From positions 1 to 8,942 of the forward strand of contig CAMYZF010000044.1 of the NCBI GenBank assembly GCA_947303755.1: DNA of 8,942 bases, written 5' to 3'. The notes beneath the pieces are model-generated. The model was not told where the DNA came from. It worked only from the letters and a program-made list of their open reading frames with translations, and did no database searches. Position 1 is the first letter of the stretch. Each line of letters opens with the position of its first letter. The translations under genes and the position numbers were made by a program. Source of the DNA: an uncultured Erysipelotrichaceae bacterium (GTDB lineage Bacteria > Bacillota_I > Bacilli_A > RFN20 > CAG-826). Shown one piece after another: positions 1 through 4,982 of this stretch.

Positions 1-1
1 C

Positions 2-931
2 TTAGCCACTGGCGAACTCGTTAAGAAGGGTGAAGCTGTTGGTATTATGGCCGCTCAATCAATTGGTGAACCAGGTACCCAATTAACAATGCGTACCTTC
101 CATACTGGTGGTGTTGCTGGTAGCGATATTACTCAAGGTCTTCCAAGGGTTCAAGAGCTTGTTGAAGCTCGTACGCCTAAAGGTGAAGCTCTCATTTCTA
201 GAATCTCTGGTAAAGTAAGCTCCATTAAAGAAGATGGTGGTCGCTATTACATTACCGTTTCTAACGATATTGATAATGAAGAACACGTCTCCACTTATGG
301 CGCACACTTAAGAGTCAAAGAAGGCGACGAAGTCAAAGGTGGTGATAAACTCACCGAAGGTGCTGTCGCTCCAAAAGAATTACTTAAATATTCCAACTTT
401 GATCCAGTCAGAGTCGAGAACTACATGCTCAAAGAAATTCAAAAAGTCTATCGTGCTCAAGGTATCGGTATTTCCGATAAACACATTGAAGTTATCGTTA
501 GACAAATGCTTAGAAAAGCCGTCATCGTTAACGGTGGTGATACTGGCTTAGTTCCAGGGACCCGTGTTGACATCGAGGAAATCGAAGAAAGAAGCCAGGA
601 CGTTCTTATGAACGGTGGTGAAGGTGCTCAATATCAACGTTTGATTCTTGGTATTACCAAGGCTGCGTTAGAGACTAAGTCCTTCTTAAGTAGCGCTTCC
701 TTCCAAGAAACAACTCGTGTCTTAACTGACGCTGCTATTAAAGCGAAGACTGATGAACTTCATGGTCTAAAAGAAAATGTTATTACTGGTAAACTTATCC
801 CAGCTGGTGTTGGTTTATTAACCAAAGAAGAGGAAGAAGCTCACTTAAAAGGCTTCTCCGTTAAAGACAAGATGAGACAAGTTAAACAACAATACATCGA
901 AGCTCACGATCGTCCAGAAGACTTCGAATAA
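2..931 (+). CDS. rpoC: RNA polymerase beta' subunit, C-terminal part (5' truncated by window)
   Basis: C-terminal 309 residues of the beta' subunit of DNA-directed RNA polymerase. The reading frame is open from base 2, so the gene continues upstream; the Met at 47 is internal. The motif GIMAAQSIGEPGTQLTMRTF followed by HTGGVAG is the trigger-loop region that folds over the active site during nucleotide addition; the His codon at 101-103 corresponds to the catalytic-assist His of the trigger loop. The chain runs directly into the ITQGLPRVQELVEAR motif without the large SI3-type insertion found in enterobacteria, as expected for Gram-positive and Mollicutes enzymes. The later segment (GVGLLTKEEEE..., acidic tail) is the usual end of the subunit. 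TAA stop at 929-931, followed at once by a strong terminator, so the rpo operon ends here and is not co-transcribed with what follows. Confidence 0.98.
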   Translation, partial: LATGELVKKGEAVGIMAAQSIGEPGTQLTMRTFHTGGVAGSDITQGLPRVQELVEARTPKGEALISRISGKVSSIKEDGGRYYITVSNDIDNEEHVSTYGAHLRVKEGDEVKGGDKLTEGAVAPKELLKYSNFDPVRVENYMLKEIQKVYRAQGIGISDKHIEVIVRQMLRKAVIVNGGDTGLVPGTRVDIEEIEERSQDVLMNGGEGAQYQRLILGITKAALETKSFLSSASFQETTRVLTDAAIKAKTDELHGLKENVITGKLIPAGVGLLTKEEEEAHLKGFSVKDKMRQVKQQYIEAHDRPEDFE

Positions 932-945
932 TTAATCTCACAATT

Positions 946-973
946 AAGAGCCTAGAAAACTAGGCTCTTTTTT
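946..973 (+). terminator. Intrinsic terminator of the rpo operon
   Basis: Perfect 10-bp inverted repeat (946-955 with 960-969), AAAA loop at 956-959, and a T-rich tract running to 973. It lies 14 bases after the rpoC stop. It separates rpoC from the accessory genes downstream. Confidence 0.93.
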
Positions 974-990
974 GTTTTAAAATCACTTTA

Positions 991-1020
991 TTTAAAGCTT
1001 TAACATTGTTAAAATATTAT
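991..1020 (+). promoter_or_regulatory. Candidate promoter for the structured RNA region
   Basis: A -10-like TATTAT at 1015-1020, with an overlapping alternative TAAAAT at 1010-1015. A weak -35-like TTTAAA at 991-996 gives an 18-base spacer. Transcription would start near 1022-1027, which coincides with the first base of the long stem at 1026. The region is AT-rich, so boxes of this quality occur by chance; the main support is the match with the RNA's 5' end and the lack of any other promoter after the rpoC terminator. Confidence 0.45.
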
Positions 1021-1023
1021 TGT

Positions 1024-1328
1024 TTCATATATCTAGACCACAGGCGGGCTGAGTATCCAGCGCAGGTAAACTGTGGCCAATGGATATATGGGCTATCACA
1101 CTACGTGTTAGGGTGTGGTAATAGGGAAAGTATTGCCCAGTATGATCTAGGCGTAAGGGAAGAGGTCGCATTGTAGACGTCCTTGCAAACCGAAAAGAAT
1201 TTGATCATCGCGCTCCCTACAATTAATCATAATTGAGCATGTGGCCGTCACAAGGATGACGTAACACCAGCAGTTACTGGAGTAAGTCGATAACTGCAAA
1301 AGGTGTTTTCATCAAGGCGGCTTTTTTT
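1024..1328 (+). ncRNA. Unrecognised structured RNA, about 300 nt
   Basis: No convincing coding frame, but dense base pairing. Helices found by eye: CATATATC 1026-1033 with GATATATG 1083-1090; CCACAG 1038-1043 with CTGTGG 1071-1076; inner GCTG 1048-1051 with CAGC 1058-1061; TATCACAC 1094-1101 with GTGTGGTA 1113-1120 (one wobble), enclosed by GGGC 1090-1093 with GCCC 1135-1138; ATGATC 1142-1147 with GATCAT 1203-1208; CAATTA 1220-1225 with TAATTG 1230-1235; GCAGTTA 1270-1276 with TAACTGC 1291-1297. A 7-bp match ATTGTAG 1170-1176 with CTACAAT 1217-1223 could form a pseudoknot. The element starts at a promoter-like site and ends at a terminator-like stem with U7. I compared it by memory with tmRNA, RNase P, SRP, 6S, T-box, TPP and group I/II introns and could not match any. 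It may be a free ncRNA or the leader of the nuclease gene. Confidence 0.65.
1244..1328 (+). terminator. Branched terminator-like structure at the 3' end of the structured RNA
   Basis: GCCGTC 1244-1249 can pair with GGCGGC 1316-1321 (6 bp, one G-U), followed directly by seven T at 1322-1328. Between the arms lie AACACC 1263-1268 with GGTGTT 1302-1307 and the hairpin 1270-1276/1291-1297. The closing stem is short and the loop is branched, so this is less typical than the other terminators in the window. It lies 46 bases before the nuclease start codon and could act as an attenuator. Confidence 0.55.
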
Positions 1329-1370
1329 ATCTCCTTTTGAAAACACATATTGTCTAACTAACGAAAGGAG
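1303..1370 (+). promoter_or_regulatory. Possible alternative pairing that covers the nuclease RBS
   Basis: GTGTTTTC 1303-1310 is perfectly complementary to GAAAACAC 1339-1346, and this would disrupt the terminator-side pairing that uses 1302-1307. CTCCTTT 1331-1337 is complementary to the Shine-Dalgarno sequence AAAGGAG at 1364-1370 (8 bp with a flanking T-G wobble). The two helices interleave as an H-type pseudoknot with no bases between 1338 and 1339. If real, this gives transcriptional and translational control of the nuclease gene. The evidence is complementarity only. Confidence 0.4.
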
Positions 1371-1374
1371 AAAA

Positions 1375-2394
1375 ATGATTATGGTTGAGGTTAATGACAA
1401 ACAAATAAAAGAAGTTACCAATTCTAAAGAGGTAATGATTCTAATAGCAAATATAAAGAAAGATATATTAGCAACAAGGAATAAAATTTTAAGAGAAAGC
1501 AACAAAGAACTAATATATCTATATTTCAGAATCGGGAAGATTATAAGCGAAAATCAAAAATACGGATCAAATTTTATTAACATATTATCAACATCGTTAA
1601 AAATTGATTACCCAGATACCACAGGATTCTCGCCAAGGAATCTCGCCAGGATGAAAAAATTTTATGAAACATATTTAGATTTATCAAATTTGCCACCGGC
1701 AGCGGCAAAATTGCCTTGGACTCATAATTCAATCTTGATTGAAAATATCAAAGATGAAGAAAAAAGAAGGTGGTACGCCGAACAATGTTATGAAAACGGA
1801 TGGAGCAAAATAGTGTTGGGTTATCAAATTGACACTCATCTTTATGAACGTCAAGCTCATAACAAGGACAAACAAAACAATTTTGCTGTGATGCTTCCGA
1901 AAGAACAAAGCGAATTAGCAACAGATTTACAAAAAGATCCGTACATTTTTGAATTAAATGGCTTGTCAAAAAAGTTTATTGAAACAGATGTTGAAAAAGC
2001 GATGATTGAAAGAATTAAAAATGTCATACTTGAACTCGGAAAAGGATTCTCGTTTGTTGGAAATCAATATCGAATTAGCACTCAATCAAAAGATTATTAC
2101 ATCGATTTATTGTTTTACCATTTGAATTTAAGATGCTTCGTTGTTATTGAACTTAAAAACACTGATTTTGATCCTTCTTTTATCGGGCAATTACAATTTT
2201 ATGTAACTGCTGTTGATGAAACTCTCAAAAAAGGTGGTGATAATCCAACGATAGGATTATTACTCTGTAAAAATAAAGATCGCTATTCAGTTGACTGGTC
2301 TTTGAAAGCAAGCGCTGCCCCTATTGGAGTTGCTTCATTTAGAATCAATGAGTATCTGCCAACAGAAGAAGAAATTAATATGTATTTGAAATGA
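1375..2394 (+). CDS. YhcG/DUF1016-family PD-(D/E)XK nuclease
   Basis: 339 residues from the ATG at 1375, chosen because AAAGGAG ends at 1370; the Met at 1381 is also possible. The open frame extends to a GTG at 1303, but that lies inside the terminator region upstream. The N-terminal half (about 25-160) matches the DUF1016_N type, with LYFRIGKIISENQ (49-61), FSPRNLARMKKFYETY (85-100), LPWTHNSIL (113-121) and WYAEQCYENGWS (133-144). The C-terminal half is a PD-(D/E)XK nuclease fold: E220, YYID with D244, IELK with E259 and K261, and GQLQFY with Q272. All catalytic-type residues are present, so it looks active; it should be a cytoplasmic nucleic-acid-cutting enzyme. Family members are common in genomic islands and near restriction systems, but their biological role is poorly defined. 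It ends in a double stop TGA TAG. There is no good promoter between the upstream terminator and the start. A RHH gene follows after 21 bases. Confidence 0.9.
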   Translation: MIMVEVNDKQIKEVTNSKEVMILIANIKKDILATRNKILRESNKELIYLYFRIGKIISENQKYGSNFINILSTSLKIDYPDTTGFSPRNLARMKKFYETYLDLSNLPPAAAKLPWTHNSILIENIKDEEKRRWYAEQCYENGWSKIVLGYQIDTHLYERQAHNKDKQNNFAVMLPKEQSELATDLQKDPYIFELNGLSKKFIETDVEKAMIERIKNVILELGKGFSFVGNQYRISTQSKDYYIDLLFYHLNLRCFVVIELKNTDFDPSFIGQLQFYVTAVDETLKKGGDNPTIGLLLCKNKDRYSVDWSLKASAAPIGVASFRINEYLPTEEEINMYLK

Positions 2395-2415
2395 TAGCGT
2401 TTTTAGGAATTAAAT

Positions 2416-2643
2416 ATGAAAGTTTTATCAATCAGATTAAGCGAAGCAGAATACAAAGTTTTAGAAAAATACGCCAAAGTTAATTCGATCTCTATGAATA
2501 AAGCTATGAAAGATGCTTTTTTCGAAAAACTCGAAGATGAATATGACATTGAATGTTTTGATAAAGCTTATGCCGAATATTTGAATAATCGAAAGACTTA
2601 TTCATCAAACAAGGTTAAAAGATTACTAAATATTCAAAACTGA
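2416..2643 (+). CDS. RelB/DUF6290-like ribbon-helix-helix protein, no RelE partner
   Basis: 75 residues. The N-terminus (KVLSIRLSEAEYKVLEKYAK, then SISMNKAMKDAFFEKLEDEYD) has the strand-helix-helix pattern of ribbon-helix-helix DNA-binding proteins. The C-terminal KAYAEYLNNRKTYSSNKVKRLL resembles the toxin-wrapping tail of RelB/DUF6290 antitoxins. Such proteins normally repress their own operon and neutralise a RelE/ParE-type toxin encoded just downstream. Here the next thing after the stop is a terminator, so no such toxin follows. It sits 21 bases after the nuclease gene with TTAGGA at about 2403-2408 as a modest RBS, so the two are probably one operon. It may be an orphan antitoxin left after toxin loss, or a regulator or partner of the nuclease. 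TGA stop. Confidence 0.82.
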   Translation: MKVLSIRLSEAEYKVLEKYAKVNSISMNKAMKDAFFEKLEDEYDIECFDKAYAEYLNNRKTYSSNKVKRLLNIQN

Positions 2644-2652
2644 CTTCGAAAT

Positions 2653-2679
2653 ACCTCGCCAAATAAGGTGAGGTTTTTT
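2653..2679 (+). terminator. Intrinsic terminator after the nuclease-RHH pair
   Basis: ACCTCGCC 2653-2660 pairs with GGTGAGGT 2667-2674 (one G-U), loop AAATAA, followed by a T run to 2679. It starts 10 bases after the RHH stop and closes the two-gene unit. Confidence 0.9.
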
Positions 2680-2680
2680 C

Positions 2681-2709
2681 TAACACTAATAATTCTTAAA
2701 CTATATAAT
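2681..2709 (+). promoter_or_regulatory. Candidate promoter for the membrane-protein gene
   Basis: A perfect -10 TATAAT at 2704-2709 between the upstream terminator and the AGGAGGA RBS at 2718-2724. The -35 at 17 bases (TAACAC, 2681-2686) is poor. The implied leader is only about 16 bases. Position between a terminator and a gene supports a promoter here. Confidence 0.45.
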
Positions 2710-2731
2710 ATATAGCCAGGAGGATTTAAAT

Positions 2732-3376
2732 ATGAGATTTCCAAATGCACTTAAAGCTGTTAAGAAATTATTTATTGCTGAAATTATTTCAATTGCTGCT
2801 GCATTAGTTGCTGTTACCTCTGCTATTTTGTTAGCAATTCCAAATACAGGACTTACTGGTGCAGGTTTAGCCCTTGGTGGCGCTATTGCGATGATCGCTG
2901 TCTTTGTTCTTCAATTAATCGCGATGATTCAAGGTGGAAAAGATGCCGAAGGTTTTAGAACCGCTTTATGGGTTACATTAATCGCTATCGCAGTTAGCAT
3001 CACCAGCGCAGTTCTTCAATCAATTGAAGCGACAAAAGGATTAACAATCTTAATTTCTGTCATGAACGCATTTGTTAGCGTGGCCGGTGTTCTTGTTATT
3101 TACATTGTTTTACAAACAATTGCCGGTTTAGCAAAGTCACTTAAAGATAACGAATTAGCAGACAAAGGTAATAGATTAGCAACATATATTGTCTTGTTAT
3201 TTGCAATTTCAATTCTTTTAGGACTTGTTCCAAGCTTCTTCTATAAGACTCAATTACCAGACTTTGTCACCGTTTTATTCACAATTTTTGGTATTGTCGC
3301 AGCAGTTATTGAATTATTGATTTACATCAATGTTCTTATCTTCTTACGTCGAGCGATTAGAACCTTAAAGAAATAA
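2732..3376 (+). CDS. Uncharacterised six-helix membrane protein
   Basis: 214 residues; I do not recognise the family. The start is supported by a strong AGGAGGA at 2718-2724, seven bases before ATG. Hydrophobic segments suggest about six transmembrane helices: roughly 14-36, 43-66, 77-97, 103-131, 149-167 and 178-205. Short polar connectors (QGGKDAEGFR at 67-76, KSLKDNELADKGNR at 135-148) and a basic C-terminus (RRAIRTLKK) suggest that those parts face the cytoplasm. No signal peptide with a cleavage site, no catalytic motif and no transporter signature were visible. It is a monocistronic gene with its own promoter-like site and terminator. Its codon use looks more like the flanking core genes than the nuclease and RhuM-like genes do, so it may be a native gene. 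No function is assigned. Confidence 0.85.
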   Translation: MRFPNALKAVKKLFIAEIISIAAALVAVTSAILLAIPNTGLTGAGLALGGAIAMIAVFVLQLIAMIQGGKDAEGFRTALWVTLIAIAVSITSAVLQSIEATKGLTILISVMNAFVSVAGVLVIYIVLQTIAGLAKSLKDNELADKGNRLATYIVLLFAISILLGLVPSFFYKTQLPDFVTVLFTIFGIVAAVIELLIYINVLIFLRRAIRTLKK

Positions 3377-3398
3377 ACTAACAATTATTACAACAAAT

Positions 3399-3419
3399 AG
3401 GACCCTTGGGTCCTTTTTT
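3399..3419 (+). terminator. Intrinsic terminator after the membrane-protein gene
   Basis: AGGACCC 3399-3405 and GGGTCCT 3408-3414 form a tight hairpin, followed by a T run to 3419. It lies 22 bases after the stop codon. Confidence 0.92.
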
Positions 3420-3430
3420 GTTTAAAAAAG

Positions 3431-3448
3431 TGATTGATTAATCAATCA
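3431..3448 (+). promoter_or_regulatory. Perfect 18-bp palindrome upstream of the RhuM-like gene
   Basis: TGATTGATTAATCAATCA is its own reverse complement. It is in the 133-base gap between the membrane-protein and RhuM-like genes, 61 bases before the latter's ATG and after the upstream U-tract. This is the expected form and place for an operator bound by a dimeric regulator, possibly the RhuM-like protein or the RHH protein, but no binding evidence exists. No convincing promoter was found near it: the TATAGT at 3491-3496 is too close to the RBS to give a leader. Confidence 0.4.
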
Positions 3449-3509
3449 AAAACAATTTTCAAAAATTTTTCTTTCTAGGTGCGTAATAAGTATAGTGGAG
3501 GTCATAACC

Positions 3510-4808
3510 ATGAACACTTTTAAAACCACTAAATTTATTGATGAAGATTTTCAGATGGATGTGAATATTTCAATTGAAGAAAAAACCATCTGGCTAAGCG
3601 TTGAGCAAATGGCAAATTTGTTCAAAAAAGATCGAAGTGTAATCACTAGATACATCAAAAGAATCTACACAAACAATCAGGACGAAAAAATGCACAATTC
3701 GTGCAAAATTGCACATTTTCAATTAGACAACACTAATGAAGTTGGGCGAAAAATTAAGGTCTATAATTTGGACATAATCTTGCTTGTTTCTCAATATGTT
3801 AGATCTAATCGCGGTTATTTATTAAAAGAATTCTTAGACAAATATTTGAGCGAAAACGTTCCGATAGAAAACGAAATCATTACTTATAGTAATGGAAATG
3901 TACAGATTGCTGTTTCTGTATCTCCAAAAGAGGAGACTGTTTGGTTAACAGTTAATCAAATTAGTGCGCTGTTTGAAACAACTCGTCAAAACACCATTAT
4001 GCACATCAAAAATATCTACGAAGAAGGAGAAATTAACATTTCAACGTGTAAGGATTTCTTACCAGTTGACGATTCAGTATGTAAGGATTCCTCGGCAATT
4101 GAAAAAAATAGAACTAATCGCTTTATTACTGAAAAAGAGATGTCAGTCTACGCGAATGATGGAAAAGTACGTTCAACCAAATTTTATAACCTCGATATTA
4201 TTCTTGCGGTTGGTTATAGAGTTAAAAGTAAAAAAGCTATCCAATTTAGAAGATGGGCAAACACTGTTCTTAAACAATATTTATTAAAAGGATACGCGAT
4301 CGATAGTACTAGAGCGTCTGTGACTAATGAGAATATTCAACAATTAGAAAACGATGTTTTTAAAATCAAACAAGATATTAAAGAAATCAAAGAGAAGACG
4401 TTTATTGAACCAGTTAAAGAGAAGCTATTTTTTGAAGGGCAGTTCTTTGATGCCTATGAATTTGTTGTGTCTTTGATTAGTGTTGCTAAAGAAAAGATTT
4501 TAGTTATCGATCCGTATTTTGACACGAAAGGTTTATTGATGCTTTCCAAAGCAAAAAGTGGTGTAGATATCATCGTGTGTCTTTCATCAAATTCCAAACT
4601 CTCCAAGAACGATATCGACATATTTCAAAAGCAGTATCAAATGATAAGAATCATTAGAAATGATTTTTTTCATGATAGATTCATCATTTTAGATGATAAA
4701 ACTTGTTATTCATTAGGCGCATCTTTAAACGGAATGGGCAACAAAACATTCTGTGTGACCAAATTAGAAGATTCGTTTGTAATTAAGTCAATCATAGAAA
4801 AGGTTTAG
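3510..4808 (+). CDS. RhuM-like protein with duplicated N-terminal module and HKD/PLD-like C-terminus
   Basis: 432 residues from ATG 3510, chosen because GGAGG at 3497-3501 lies eight bases upstream; the in-frame GTG at 3495 overlaps this RBS and is unlikely. Two related modules occur in tandem. Copy 1 (about 15-115): IWLSVEQMANLF, then RSVITRYIKRIY, NSCKIAHFQ and KVYNLDIILLVSQYVRSNRG. Copy 2 (about 128-265): VWLTVNQISALF, then RQNTIMHIKNIYEEGEI, CKDFL, TKFYNLDIILAVGYRVKSKK, QFRRWANTVLKQYLLKGYAI. Copy 2 is the canonical RhuM-family form, thought to be winged-helix-like and DNA-binding. A probable coiled coil (272-297) leads to a C-terminal domain with VIDPYFD (332-337) and HDRFIILDD (388-396) plus GASLNGMG, a phospholipase-D-like HKD pattern with Arg in place of the usual Lys. 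RhuM proteins are linked to islands and phages; their function is uncertain. No terminator follows, so read-through into rpsL is possible. Confidence 0.85.
   Translation: MNTFKTTKFIDEDFQMDVNISIEEKTIWLSVEQMANLFKKDRSVITRYIKRIYTNNQDEKMHNSCKIAHFQLDNTNEVGRKIKVYNLDIILLVSQYVRSNRGYLLKEFLDKYLSENVPIENEIITYSNGNVQIAVSVSPKEETVWLTVNQISALFETTRQNTIMHIKNIYEEGEINISTCKDFLPVDDSVCKDSSAIEKNRTNRFITEKEMSVYANDGKVRSTKFYNLDIILAVGYRVKSKKAIQFRRWANTVLKQYLLKGYAIDSTRASVTNENIQQLENDVFKIKQDIKEIKEKTFIEPVKEKLFFEGQFFDAYEFVVSLISVAKEKILVIDPYFDTKGLLMLSKAKSGVDIIVCLSSNSKLSKNDIDIFQKQYQMIRIIRNDFFHDRFIILDDKTCYSLGASLNGMGNKTFCVTKLEDSFVIKSIIEKV
4047..4089 (+). repeat. In-frame 10-base direct repeat inside the RhuM-like gene
   Basis: TGTAAGGATT occurs at 4047-4056 and 4080-4089, exactly 33 bases apart, so the same frame encodes CKDF (residues 180-183) and CKDS (191-194). 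It falls in the variable linker between the DNA-binding-like part and the YNLDIIL motif. It looks like a small tandem duplication of 11 codons that has since diverged. Confidence 0.6.
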
Positions 4809-4850
4809 TGTGTTTATTTGTTCGGTCAAAACATTTTCTTTATTTTCTGC

Positions 4851-4879
4851 TTGCACGCATATGTAAGATTTGATAAACT
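4851..4879 (+). promoter_or_regulatory. Promoter of the str operon (rpsL-rpsG-fusA)
   Basis: TTGCAC at 4851-4856, a 17-base spacer, then TAAACT at 4874-4879 with an extended -10 TG at 4871-4872. The start of transcription is expected near 4886, leaving a leader of about 97 bases before rpsL. Together with the terminator after rpoC, it makes the str operon independent of rpo. Confidence 0.7.
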
Positions 4880-4887
4880 CTTGTCCA

Positions 4888-4955
4888 GATGCATAAGATC
4901 CCATAGGGGTCTATATATTTGCCGGTAAGATGAAACACCGGAGAATGTGTGCATT
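4888..4955 (+). promoter_or_regulatory. Structured rpsL leader, possible ribosomal-protein autoregulatory element
   Basis: ATGCA 4889-4893 pairs with TGCAT 4950-4954 (extendable by wobbles on both sides) and encloses two hairpins: GATCCC 4897-4902 with GGGGTC 4906-4911 (loop ATA, one G-U) and CCGGT 4922-4926 with ACCGG 4937-4941. The result is a three-way junction beginning at the predicted transcript start. Several ribosomal-protein operons are autoregulated through such leaders; S12, S7 or EF-G control here is an inference. Confidence 0.45.
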
Positions 4956-4982
4956 AGATAGATCATTGAAGGAGGACAATCA

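Noticed and set aside
1044..1076. Resemblance to a TPP riboswitch (GCTGAG and CCAGCGCAGG)
   Set aside because: The short matches lie in one small hairpin and the second half of the TPP core between them is missing; the gene downstream is unrelated to thiamine.
1024..1328. Identity as tmRNA, RNase P, SRP, 6S RNA or a group I/II intron
   Set aside because: No T-loop with CCA end or credible tag ending, no GAGGAAAGTCC-type core, no SRP Alu or GGAAGCAG-type motif, no single long 6S-type hairpin, and no intron core or domain V was seen. This was a memory comparison only.
1303..1374. Upstream extension of the nuclease gene from GTG 1303
   Set aside because: It would start inside the terminator-like stem without an RBS, whereas AAAGGAG fits the ATG at 1375.
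1248..1505. Minus-strand 85-codon frame
   Set aside because: It overlaps the structured RNA and the start of the nuclease gene, has no RBS-supported start and no recognisable motif; an antisense shadow.
3491..3496. TATAGT as -10 of the RhuM-like gene
   Set aside because: Transcription from it would begin at about 3503, after the RBS.
3495..3512. GTG at 3495 as the start of the RhuM-like gene
   Set aside because: It overlaps the GGAGG RBS; the ATG at 3510 has proper spacing.
974..4850. Integrase, transposase, att-like flanking repeats or CRISPR array in the island
   Set aside because: None was found by eye; the two edges share no obvious direct repeat and no repeat-spacer pattern is present.
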